NCBI RefSeq assembly: GCF_963082655.1
Contig: NC_081554.1
Span: 59,773,933-59,837,932, forward strand
Direction of reading: 5' to 3'
From: Stomoxys calcitrans
Taxonomy: Eukaryota; Arthropoda; Insecta; Diptera; Muscidae
Length of the DNA: 64,000 nt
Part shown: positions 43,760 to 54,779 of the stretch, in pieces
Layout of the letters: each line of letters starts with the position of its first letter
How positions within the stretch are numbered: position 1 is the stretch's first letter
Made by a program: the position numbers and the translations under genes
Notes under the pieces: model-generated
The model's input: only the letters and a program-made list of their open reading frames with translations
What the model was told of the DNA's origin: nothing
Database searches by the model: none

Positions 43760-43940
43760 GTGAGCGTGCCACTCGCTTCATGCCGCTCCACATCGTCGGC
43801 ATAGGCGAGTAGTATTTGTTGTCTTGTTATTAGTGTGCCATATCTATTCACATCTGCATCTCGTATAATCTTGTCCAGAAGGATATTAAAGAGATCATAC
43901 GATAGGCTGTCTCCTTGTCTGAAACCTCATTTCGGCTTTG
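43760..43940 (-). pseudogene. NL-C RT fragment with intact YADD
   Basis: On the minus strand: QGDSLSYDLFNILLDKIIRD, then GTLITRQQILLAYADDVE. YADD is the RT catalytic motif. The fragment ends just after it. The NL-C copy at 60030-61300 has the same lead-in but lacks the YADD block. Confidence 0.8.
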
Positions 43941-43984
43941 TGGTCTAGGCGTTAATTTATTTATCTAGGCGTTAATTTATTTAT

Positions 43985-45190
43985 TTATTTACAGGTTACC
44001 TACAGTGACACCTGTCTCCTTGGGAGGAGAGAATATTCCATTTACAGAAAGCGCAAAATACCTAGGTGTTTTGCTAGGCAGGAACTTGAAGTTCTAATTA
44101 AACATTTTGGAAAGGGCAAAAAAGGCAACTCTTGGCTTCTACACTTGCAAGAGAGTCATTGACAAAAGTTGGGGGTTTAAACAGCGTCTCATGCACTGAG
44201 TATATACTGCAGTTGTCAGACCTATAATGCTATATGATGTTGTGGTCCAGTGGACGGCGCTTCAAAAGTCCACCAACTGTTGAATACTCAGCCGGATCCA
44301 AAGGATGGCTTTTTTTATGCCGCACTGAGGACTGTACCATCTGATGCACTGAATTTAATGCTACACCTAATGCCTCTGGACATTGTGGCAAGACAAATTG
44401 ATGCGACCACTGCTATGAAGCTAAGGAAATTTTTTCTTTGGTCATGTGAAGGCTACAGACGCAGTGTTATTTTTGATACAATGCCCGTTGTTCTAGGTAG
44501 TGTGAATGACACATTGCCAGAACCGCTTTTTGATAAAAGTACTATACCCCTATAATAGAACCTATTGGAACTAAAATATTCCTGGTAATAGAAGTCGCAA
44601 AGAATTCTATACAGATGGTTTCAAACTAGACAATCAGGTGGGCTTTGGGGTTTACTCTGAAGAACTAGGATTGGTCATATCGAGAAGGTTACCCGACCAC
44701 TATAGTGTGTATCAAGCGGAAATCCTTGCAATTAAAAAAGTGGTAGAATGGCTAAGATATAATGTCATAACGACAATTGGCATAAATATCTTCTCAGACA
44801 GCCAGAGAGGTATTAAATCCCTGGAGATCGTGTTTCTGAATGCAAAAACCGCCCTCAATTGTCACAGATCTCTAAACGATATGGCAGCACAGTTCACCTG
44901 TTCTGGGTGCCGGGGCACAGAGATGTCCCATGGAATTGTAGAGCAGACGAGCTTGCGAGACTAGGAACTATCTTACACATTCCAGGCGAACTGGAATTTT
45001 GTGGATCAGGTCCGAAGGGCAACAAATGACAGATTGTCAAAAAGGGTGGATTGTGAAGATTTCAAAACTATGTGGCCTATTCTAGACTTAAAAAGATCTA
45101 CCTCTCAGTCATTGTGTCCGTCATGACTGATCGCTGTGTGATCGGAAAATATGCTTACAGACTGAAGTTTGCAAGTAACGAATTTTGCGG
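43985..45190 (+). pseudogene. NL-B RT end, RNase H and C-terminal region
   Basis: TPVSLGGENIPFTESAKYLG with a stop soon after, then PLDIVARQID, EPLFDKS, then an open RNase H stretch: VGFGVYSEELGL, YSVYQAEILAIKKVVEWLRY and INIFSDSQRGIKSLE (third catalytic aspartate in SDSQ), then a frameshift into a GHRDVP-like end. The copy stops at about 45190 and is joined directly to VYMGAI DNA. Confidence 0.8.
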
Positions 45191-45676
45191 CTTGTAAGGG
45201 CTCAAGAAGGCAAATCGGGAGATCGGTTTATATGGGAGCTATATCAGGTTATAGACCGATTTGAACCGTACATGACACAGTTGTTAAATGTCATAACAGA
45301 ACAAATTTCGGCAAAATCGGACAAAAATGTCGACTTCCAGGGGCAGAAGAAGTCAAATCGGTAGATCGATTTATATGGGAGCTATATAAGGCTATAGACC
45401 GATTTAGACCGTACTTGGAGCAGTTGTTGGAAGTCATAACAGAACACCACAAGCAAGAAGTCAAATCGTGAGATCTGTTTATATGGGAGCTGTATCTAAA
45501 TTTGAACACATATGACCCATTTGCAATCCTCAACGACCTACATTGATACTAAGTATCTGTACAAAATTTCAAACGGCAACCTTTACGCGTTCGACCTCTA
45601 TCGTGATTTCGACAGACGGACGGACATGGCTGGATCGAGACGATCAAGAATATATATACTTTACTAATATCTTTTT
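45191..45676 (-). repeat. VYMGAI-type repeat
   Basis: TCGGTTTATATGGGAGCTAT (45225) and TCGATTTATATGGGAGCTAT (45367) are cores 142 bp apart, then a third at 45478. The end has GACGGACGGACATGGCTGG and GACGATCAAGAATATATATAC. It starts abruptly at the NL-B junction. Confidence 0.75.
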
Positions 45677-46229
45677 AGGGTGGCGACACTTCGCCCTTAA
45701 TGCGGATGTCGAATTCGTGCCATTGTAGCCTATGACTCTACACGCGTTCGAATCCTGCGAGAACGTCGGACAAAGCGGTGTTTATCCCCTCTTAATGTTG
45801 ACGACATTTGCGAGGCAAAATGCCATGCATGGTCATTTAAAAAATTTTCCCCAAAGAGGTGTCGCACTGCGGGACGCCGTTCGGACTCGGCTACAAAAAA
45901 GGTCCCTTTATCATTAAGTTTAAACTTGATTTGGAAAGCACTCATTGGTAAGTGAGAATTTTCCCCTTCTCGATGCCTAGTGGTTATGTTCAGACTTTTC
46001 GACTCAAATATGGATATCAAAATCATGCTGCACTTCCAAATCCCTTTAATTTAAGCCCCATATTGCCATGGCCGGTAAATATGAACCGTTTGGAGGGTGT
46101 TTTGGGGCTGGGACGGCCACCGGCACTTTGCACTGAAAATAGATATCAAATTCGTTCTTTATTCCCAGCGGAATTGAAGTTCAGTTTAGGGGGTGCTTTA
46201 CCCCAAAACACTTGGCTCCAAAATTAAAT
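45677..46229 (+). repeat. CTTTCATTTGA-type sequence carrying SINE-1; inverted match to 6876-7372
   Basis: GCCCCATATTGCCATGGCCGG and GGAGGGTGTTTTGGGGCTGG continue on both sides of SINE-1 (45725-45960). The whole block aligns, inverted, with 6876-7372, including the SINE position and truncation. Confidence 0.8.
45725..45960 (+). mobile_element. SINE-1 copy, A-box region lost
   Basis: TTCGAATCCTGCGAGAACG (B box region), CGGACAAAGCGGTG, then the body GAGGTGTCGCACTGCGGGAC and a CTCATTGGTAAGTGAGAA end. Same head truncation as the copy at 7088-7330. Confidence 0.85.
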
Positions 46230-47440
46230 ATCAAATTCGGTTTTTACACTCAAATACCTTTCATTTGAATCCCATATTGTCATAATGGGTCAAATAACCC
46301 ATTTAACGTATCTTTAGGAGGAAAGCTCCGCCTAGACTTGAACGTAAATTTTAATGTCATATTCGTAATCTACTGCCTAATACTTTTCATTTGAGTCCCA
46401 TATTGAGTCCTCTGTTTAGAGGAGATTTGGGGATGGGGGGGGGGGGGCGCTGGATACTTGGAGCCAAATTTTAATACCATATTCGTTTTCTGGTCTCCAA
46501 TTCCTTTCATTTGATACCCTTATTGTGCCCATCGGATCACTTTGGTATATGAGTGGTGACCGTCCAATATGTCTGTTTGGGGGAGTTTTGGGGTTAGGGA
46601 GGCCCGATGGGTATTTAGACTGAAATTTTAATACCATATTCGTATTCTACTCTCCTATACGTTTCATTTGATACCTATACTGTCCCGCTCGGTCCAGTTT
46701 AAATTCTGGGTTGTGTTTTTTTTTCATAAGGAGGAGGTTCCGTGCCTCTTCCGATACCGAAAAATTATAAGTCTATGTTTCCTTCCAGACCTACCTACAC
46801 AATATGCGAAAATTTCGAGAAAATCGGTTCTGCCGTCTATATGGCAAACAAACGGAGTCCCATATATCCGTGATTGTCTAATGTCCCCATTTTAGGCATT
46901 TTTTCGACATGAATTTGTATGCCAGATTCGTTATCTACTCGCACATACTTTTCATTTGATACCCATATTGTCCTTATCGGTCCACTTTTGATTTTGGGTG
47001 GTGTTTTTGGGGTAACGGTGGAGGGTCCGCCCCCTTCCGTTATCAAAGAAATTATGTAGCCTATTTATACTTCCTGACCATATTCGAATCTACTCCCGAA
47101 TACCTTTCATTTGAGTCCCATATTCTCATGATCGTCAAATAAACCTATTTTAAGGGGTTTGGGGCTGGGGCGGCCACCCAGATACTTGGACCCAACTTTT
47201 ATTATGAAATTCGTACTCTACTCTTAAATACCTTTCATTTGAGTGCCATATTGTCCCGATCGGTCCACTTTTATTTTTGGGTAGTACTTTTGGGGTAAGG
47301 GGGAGGGTCCGCCCCCCTCCCGATATCAAAAAATTATATAGCCTATGTTTAATTCCAGACCAAACTACACAATCTTTGAAAATTTCGAAGTAATCGGTTC
47401 AGCCGTTTTTGAGTCTATACGGAAAATAGGTGTCAAACGG
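46230..47440 (+). repeat. CTTTCATTTGA-type repeat, copy 2
   Basis: Boxes ACCTTTCATTTGA or close variants at about 46255, 46384, 46502, 46657, 46950, 47100 and 47229. Its 3' end matches copy 1 (AATCGGTTCAGCCGTTTTTG at 47391). A G run at 46434-46447 sits in the middle. No protein. Confidence 0.8.
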
Positions 47441-47595
47441 GTATAATAATAGGTGTCAAAAAAAAGGGTTTTTCAGTTTCTGGCCATTTTTCTAAAAATC
47501 GGTTTCGGTGGAGAGAATCTAAACCGTTTAATCGGTTTTCGGTTTCGGTTTTGACAACCATAGTGTGATGGCAGACTGCCACTTTAACCAACCTA
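47441..47595 (+). other. spacer ending in an NL-B 3' tail
   Basis: GGCAGACTGCCACTTTAACC then AACCTAA at 47569-47595 equals the NL-B 3' terminus with no coding part attached. The 110 bp before it (AATCGGTTTTCGGTTTCGG) is unassigned. Confidence 0.6.
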
Positions 47596-49019
47596 ATTTA
47601 GTAATCAACATATGAAGTTTCATCATCATCGAACAAGGAAAGCAGCGGCCCGTTGTTTATGGATTAACTCAGTATTGCAATCTTTGTCCCTTGATTACCC
47701 GCTTACAAATCAATATTACGTGCCAGTGCAGCCTATAGAATATCAATATCAACAGAATATCAATGCGGTTAACATGAAAGGCTGATGAACAGTGGCCACA
47801 GAAAAGCTTTGTTGGAACTTCGGGCTCTTTACGTGAATTTTATATGTACAGCGCTATATATTCTAAACTGTAAAGACGGACGGACGGACGAATACACTTA
47901 CGTATTGGCTAATTCGAACGCTTCTGCCAGTGGTATGATTGTGTTATAACATTTGGGAACGTCACCAATCTACCCCCTTGAATTGATTTTTTTTTTTTTA
48001 ATTTTATATTTAAGAAATTAAAAATTTTGACTTTAGTTTTAAACGACGCCATACACCAAATGTAGGGTAGAAAAGTATTACAAATTTTTATGTTTTTACT
48101 ATTTTACAGATATACGGAAACCATTTCGACTGGGTCACACTGTTGCAAATCTTATCGTTTCCTGTTCTAGGTTGGAGTGTTAACAGACAAAATTCGAAAT
48201 GATTTATGAATGGTTTATAACATATGCAAAAAAAAAAACAAAAAAAATAAATACTTAATAAAAGCTTATACGAATTATAACAAATAAGATAAAAAAGATA
48301 TTAAAATATATTACACAACAAAAATGATGCATACTAAATTTTTTTATAAACCACAAAATCAAACTCCTACATGACACTGAATTGATAAAATGTCTTATTA
48401 AATTCCAAGAACGATCAATGACAACGGCATGATATCAAAAAATGAATTCGACAAACACAAAACACCATATATGTTAGATAGATACCAATAAAAAGATCAA
48501 CAGAAAAATTGTTTGAACAAATATTTAGAAATTATTTTTATCCAATTTACTCATTTCCCCTTAGTCATGAAGCGCGCCACACTCACCTTTCTACCAATAC
48601 TTCATTTTTGAAGTGTATAAAGGTTTTTTTGTGGAGCACACATTCAAATCATTGGAGCCATAACAAACACATACACACACAAGTGTGCCATAAAAGCCAA
48701 AGTGTTTAATTGCATTCTCAGATTGACAAATATTTGAGAAAGTCTTGTTGTCCAAATCAGATTGCCAAGTAATTGTTTAATTTATAGGTGTGTGTGTGTG
48801 TGTGTGTAGTTGCTCCTTTAGCTACTCTTTTTGCCATTTTTACAACGAGCAACACAGAGATAATCGTCGCAGTAGTAACACAAACAAATTGTAGTAGTTC
48901 GCCAAGGAAAGGAGCTCGTATTTACACATTATTACTACTCGTATTTCTGTACCCTACAGAGTTGAGAACATAGCATTAGTAGTCGAAGCATTTCGTTGCA
49001 AACGAAGAGGAAGAAATTG
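47596..49019. other. unique AT-rich region with microsatellites
   Basis: GGAC repeat at 47876-47891 and (GT)n at 48788-48807, very A/T-rich at 48000-48520. No gene or family is recognised. The plus frames 48509-48709 and 48788-48973 have no motif. Possibly intronic or intergenic. Confidence 0.5.
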
Positions 49020-51410
49020 TTAAAAAAAGGAAAATTTTGACCAAACTTCCTAATGAACTGTTGACTAAATTATCTATAGAAAAGAAATTTTGAGGTGAAA
49101 ATAGGGTACTAGATTTTTTGATATCCGAAGGGGGACGGACCCTCCCCCATACCCCCATTTTCAAAAACGCCAGATTTCGGAGATGGGTGCACCGGTTTAA
49201 GCGAAATGTCACCCTTACATGTCGGGGGGTTCCCCACCCTCAAAAACAACACCCATCAAGACACTTTTAGCGCTTTGGGCAATATGGGTATCAAATGAGA
49301 GATATTTAAGAGAAGAGTTAATACGTGGCATAGAAACGTCACCTTAAGTGTCCAGGGGTTCCCCACCCCAAAAAACACCACCCACCAGGATACTTTTATC
49401 GCTTTGGGCATTATGGGTTTGAAATGAAAGATATTTAAAAGAAGAGAGAGACCCAACCAATACAAAACAAATTAAATAGCGTGCATCTGAACAAGACCCG
49501 TAGCTTTGAATATCCTGATAGCCACCTTCAAAATGGTTGACTTTATAGGGCTCAAACAAAATCGTGCTCCAGCACGATGCTGATATTATTTCAGGGTTCA
49601 GGGGGCAACTCCCTTCAAACCGGCCATGTTTGCCTACTGTGGCAATAAGGGGCTCAAATAATTGGCATTTGATAGTAGTAAACGAATTTGATTTACGGAG
49701 GCCACCGTAGCGAAGAGGTTGGCATGTCCGCCTACGACGCTGAACGCCTGGGTTCAAATCCTGGCGAGACCATCAGAAAAAATTTTCAGCGGTGGTTTTC
49801 CCCTCCTAATGCTGGCAACATTTGTAAGGTACTATGCCATGTAAAACTTCTCTCCAAAGAGGTGTCGCACTGCGGCACGCCGTTCGGACTCGGCTATAAG
49901 AAGGAGGCCCCTTATCATTGAGCTTAAACTTGAATCAGACTGCACTCATTGATATGTGAGAAGTTTGCCCCTATTCCTTAGTGGAATGTTCATGGGCAAA
50001 ATTTGCATTTGGAAACGCATTTGATGTCCTATTTTGAACAAATTGTTTGGGGGTAGCTCACCCCATAACCAATGATCATTGGGGCTCAAATAAAAGAAAT
50101 TTGAGAGTAGAGCACGATGCTGATAATTTTCAGGGCTAAGCGCGTAGGTGGCGGCCCCACTCTACATATCCCTCAAACTGGACATATTTGTGGACTACGA
50201 CAAACAGGGGCTCAAATCTGATATCTGCTTTATGGCCAAGTGGTTCAGGGACGCCTAAACTCTTAACTCTCCCTAAACCATACATATATACCGACTATAG
50301 CAATGTGTACCTCAAATGTGGATTTTGGGAGTAGAGTATGAATCTGATATCCACTTTCGGGACAAAGAGTTTGGCTACTCCAATCCACCACCAAAACCAA
50401 TATAATGAAGTAGATCTAACATACAAACTTAAATGGGCGGACCCTCCCTCACCCTATCTTCAAAAACGCCAGATCTCGGAGATGGGTGGGGCGTGGGGCA
50501 TAATAACTCAAAAACAGAAATTTCGTATACTTATTTAAGGTGGAATGGCTGGGGTGGCCTCCCCTTCAAAGCCTGCCAAATGGAAATTTGAACGAATAAT
50601 GGAAAAATTAGGCTGAAATGAAAAGTATTTGTGACTAGAGTACGAATCCGATCCACATTGGGGCGAAATAGATAAAGGCCGTACCAGCACCCCCAAACAG
50701 ATAAAATAAGAGAGTGAAAGAAGGCGCAGCGGAGCGGGCCCTGTCCAGTATATTGAAAAAAGGCTGAACCGATTACCTTGAAATTTTCACAGATTGTGTA
50801 GGTTATATAATTTTTTAATCCATTCCCACTCCCAAAAACACCCCAATTGGGCATATTAGCCGAACATGGCTATATGGGATTCAAATGAAAGCAATTTGGG
50901 AGTAAATTGGAAATTTGTGTTAAGGTATTTAGGTGGCGCTTAACCTTCTTAAATCACCTCAAGTAGGTTATTTGACCCATCATGACAATATGGGACTCAA
51001 ATGAAAGGCATTCGAAAGTAGAAAAGGAATGCAATTTTGAGGCCATTTTTTTGAGGTGGGTAAGCCCACAATAATTTGGCACCCCCTTAACTGAACTTAT
51101 TTCCCGAACGTATAATGAAAGGTTTTTGGAATAAAAAAACGAATTTGAATTTTTAGGGTAAAATGGGGGAGTGCCAGCGCCATCCCCAAAACTCCCTCTA
51201 ACCCGTATATACTATATATCGACCATGGCTATTTTGGGCTTTAATGAAAATATTTAGGAGTAAAGCACGAATTTAATATGATTTTATTTAATGCGAAATG
51301 TCTGAGGTCCCATCCCACCCCCAAAAATCACCCCCTTCAAATGGATATCAAAACCAATCACGATAACATAAGACTCAAATTAAATAGGAATTATTTACCG
51401 ACTATGGTAA
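49020..51410 (-). repeat. CTTTCATTTGA-type repeats, several joined copies
   Basis: Minus-orientation strings GATATCCGAAGGGGGACGG, ATGGGTATCAAATGAGAG, ATGGGACTCAAATGAAAGGC and CACAGATTGTGTAGGTTAT recur through the interval. It starts with a few decayed 29-bp minisatellite units (49025-49095). SINE-1 interrupts at 49693-50012. The 50717-50732 string AAAGAAGGCGCAGCGG is shared with 7396-7411. Confidence 0.75.
49693..50012 (+). mobile_element. SINE-1, complete reference copy with target duplication
   Basis: The full 320-bp form: GGCCACCGTAGCGAAGAGG (A box), CTGGGTTCAAATCCTGGCG (B box), body with AAAAATTTTCAGCGGTGG, GAGGTGTCGCACTGCGGC and CATTGAGCTTAAACTTG, 3' end GGCAAAATTTGCATTTGG. Flanked by 13-bp direct repeats with one mismatch (AAACGAATTTGAT 49680-49692; AAACGCATTTGAT 50013-50025). 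No poly-A tail. Confidence 0.95.
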
Positions 51411-52258
51411 TATCGAGCGTTAAAGAAATAAATGTTAAAATAAATTTTTGATAAAACTTTTTTTTTCAGAGAAATGAAAATTTGTCATAATTTCTCAAGG
51501 AAATAAAATTTTGGCAAAATTTCCAAATTTCCATTAAAAATCGAAGTTTTACATGGAAAACTGAAAATGGCTGTATCTCCTAAGCCATGCGTCCTAGAGG
51601 GAAATGGGTCTAAATTCTATCAAAAATCGAAATTTCACTTGGAAAATTTAAAATGGCTGTATCTTCTTAACTATGCGTCCTAGAGGGAAAATTTTGGTGC
51701 AATTTCCCAAAGAAAAGAAATGTTGAAAAAGTTCCAAGAGAAATTGAATTATGACAAATATGGCAGAAAAATTAAATTTTGATATAATTTCTCAGGGACA
51801 TGAACGCGTGACAAAATTTCCCAGAAAAATTAAATTTTGACAAAATTTCCCAGAGAAATGTTAAACTGTCATAATTTCCAGGAAAACTGAATTTTGATTT
51901 AATTTCCCAAAAAAAAATAAATTTTGACAAAATTCACCAGGGAAATGAAATTTTGATAAAATCTCCCAGAAATGTAAAATTTTGACAAAATTTTCTAGAG
52001 AACATTTTTTTCCAAAATTTTCCAGAGAAATAAAATCTGGAAAATAAATTTTCCAGAGAAATTAAAATGTGACAAAATCCCCAGAAAAATTTCACTTTTA
52101 AAAATTTCCCAGAATAATTAAATTTTTATAAAATATGCCAGGGAAATTAAACTTTGACAAAATTTTCCAAAGAAATAAAATATAGACAAAATTTCCTATA
52201 GAAATGAAATTTTAACAAAATTTCCTATAGAAATGGAATTTTCCACAATTTCCAATAA
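51411..52258 (+). repeat. 29-bp minisatellite, decayed leading part of array 2
   Basis: Diverged units such as AAATTTTGACAAAATTTCCC with many indels. A separate direct repeat, GGCTGTATCTYCTTAA-like then TGCGTCCTAGAGGGAAA, occurs twice (51569 and 51656). Higher divergence than 52480-53580 suggests an older or recombining edge. Confidence 0.8.
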
Positions 52259-52400
52259 AAATGGTCAAAGATGTTGATGAAAATACATTGCGTATCAGAA
52301 ATCCCGATGCACCATGTTTTGAAAACAGCACACACTTGCCTAACTTTTATGACTTCTTGCATTGAATATGATGTCGAGCTACAATAAGTTCAAAAAACCA
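52259..52400 (+). other. non-repetitive island inside the minisatellite
   Basis: About 140 bp with no trace of the 29-bp unit. It holds a 34-codon frame from ATG 52261 to TGA 52363-52365 (MVKDVDENTLRIRNPDAPCF, then ENSTHLPNFYDFLH) of unusually protein-like composition. No family is recognised. It may be a captured exon or element fragment, or chance. Confidence 0.35.
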
Positions 52401-53875
52401 CGAAATTAAATGTTGACAAAACTTCCTATATAAATGAAATTTTGACAAAATTTAATGAAAAAAAAAATAAATTTTGACAAATTTCCTTTAGAAATGAAAT
52501 TTTGACAAAATTTCCCATAGAAATGAAATTTTGACAAAATTTCCTATAGAAATGAAATTTTGACAAAATTTCCTATAGAAATAAAATTTTGACAAAATTT
52601 TCTATAGAAATGAAATGACAAAATTTCCTATAGAAATAAAATTTTGACAAAATTTCCTATAGAAATAAAATTTTGACAAAATTTTCTATAGAAATGAAAT
52701 TTTGAAAAAATTTCCTATAGAAATGAAATTTTGACAAAATTTCCTATAGAAAAGAAATTTTGACAAAATTTCCTATAGAAATGAAATTTTTACAAAATTT
52801 CCCATAGAAATGAAATTTTAACAAAATTTCCCATAGAAATGAAATTTTTCACAAATTTTTCTATAGAAATGAAATTTTGACAAAATTTCCTATAGAAATG
52901 AAATTTTGACAAAATTTCCTATAGAAATGAAATTTTGACAAAATTTCCTATGGAAATGAAATTTTGACAAAATTTCCTATAGAAATGAAATTTTGACAAA
53001 ATTTCCTATAGAAATGAAATTTTGACAAAATTTCCTATAGAAATGAAATTTTGACAAAATTTCCTATAGAAATGAAATTTTGACAAAATTTCCTATAGAA
53101 ATGAAATTTTGACAAAATTTCCTATAGAAATGAAATTTTGACAAAATTTCCTATAGAAATGAAATTTTGACAAAATTTCCTATAGAAATGAAATTTTGAC
53201 AAAATTTCCTATAGAAATGAAATTTTGACAAAATTTCCTATAGAAATGAAATTTTGACAAAATTTCCTATAGAAATGAAATTTTGACAAAATTTCCTATA
53301 GAAATGAAATTTTGACAAAATTTCCTATAGAAATGAAATTTTGACAAAATTTCCTATAGAAATGAAATTTTGACAAAATTTCCTATAGAAATGAAATTTT
53401 GACAAAATTTCCTATAGAAATGAAATTTTGACAAAATTTCCTATAGAAATGAAGTTTTGACAAAATTTCCTATAGAAATGAAATTTTGATAAAATTTCCT
53501 ATAGAAATGAAATTTTGACAAAATTTCCTATAGAAATGAAATTTTGACAAAATTTCCTATAGAAATGAAATTTTGACAAAATGCAAATGCAAATGCAATT
53601 TTGACAAAATTTCCTAAAGGAATGAAATTTTGACAAAATTTCCTGGAGAAATTAAATTTTGACAAAATTTCGTAAAGGAATGAAGTTTTGACAAAATTTA
53701 CTATAGAAATGAAATTTTGACAAAATTTCCCATGGAAATGAAATTTTGACAAAATTTCCCATAGAAATGAAATTTTAACAAAATTTCCCATAGAAATGAA
53801 ATTTTAACAAATTTTTCTATAAAAATGAAATTTTGACAAAATTTCTAAATTTTCTTCCTCTGAGAAATGTTGCCA
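52401..53875 (+). repeat. 29-bp palindromic minisatellite, array 2, homogeneous core
   Basis: About 48 units. From roughly 52860 to 53575 about 24 consecutive units are almost identical (GAAATTTTGACAAAATTTCC plus TATAGAAAT). The core is interrupted at 53581-53597 by ATGCAAATGCAAATGC. Flanking units decay in both directions. The 29-bp period is not a multiple of three, so all frames cycle; the minus frame 53528-53791 is a by-product. Confidence 0.97.
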
Positions 53876-54779
53876 AAACAAAAGAAAATGTTTCATTGCC
53901 TAACATTAAATTTTTGATATATTTAATAAATCATAAAAAAAAACTTTTCCCAAAATTCATAACCCTTTTATTTAAAACACAATAATCCCCATATTATAAA
54001 TGCGGTAATAACCGGATTTTTTTTAAATACAGCAAATATACATTTAACACTGTTTTAACGCTCATTAAAGGTAAAAACAGTCCGATTGTATAAATGTTCT
54101 TTTTTTCGGTTTTACCCATTTAAAATGTAAAAAACAAACATGAATACAACAAGTCTGTAGGCATACAGAGACAAGCTTGAACTTAAACGAAGGTTGCAGC
54201 ATGTCGTTTTGATGAGAGAGCATATTTTTCAGTTGAATGCAGCCACACACATGTAGGTTATTGGGTGGTTGTTCTTGATCGTCTACAACAATTTTTGGTG
54301 AATTTGTTAATCTTTCGTTGTTGTTGTTGTTGTGTTTCTCTCTATTTTTGGTCGGTTTGTTTGGTCTATTATTAGTTTAATTAGTTTTTTAACAATATTT
54401 GGCATTAAAAACAATAACAACAACAATCAATGAATACAATTCAAGCAATTCATTTGGGGTTGTGGGGGATGTGTGTCTGAGAGTGGGAAGTGGGGATTAG
54501 GGGGTTGAATTTTTTTGGAAACCAACCAAAATAATAAAAAAAAAATACATAAGACACACAAAACGTCTATGTGTGAAATGATGCTGAAACAAGAGAGGGA
54601 GAGTCAACATTTTTGAAAGTAATAAAAAAAACGTAAATTTGGTAACGTCAACAAAAAATAGCGCGTTTAATGATCGGCATTTAAATTGTTTTCAGTGTTT
54701 AAATAAAACATTAAATGTTGAGAGTAAAAAAGAACTAAAAAAATTTTAAATTGCTAAAAAGAAAAAAATTCTAAAAATT
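53876..54779. other. unique AT-rich region
   Basis: It has (TTG)n at 54318-54333, poly-A tracts, and no repeat family. The minus frame 54065-54250 (61 codons) has no motif. Probably intergenic or intronic. Confidence 0.45.

Noticed and set aside
53528..53791. 87-codon minus-strand frame rich in NFVKISFL
   Set aside because: A translation of the 29-bp minisatellite, which cycles through all three frames. The same applies to 38973-39348.
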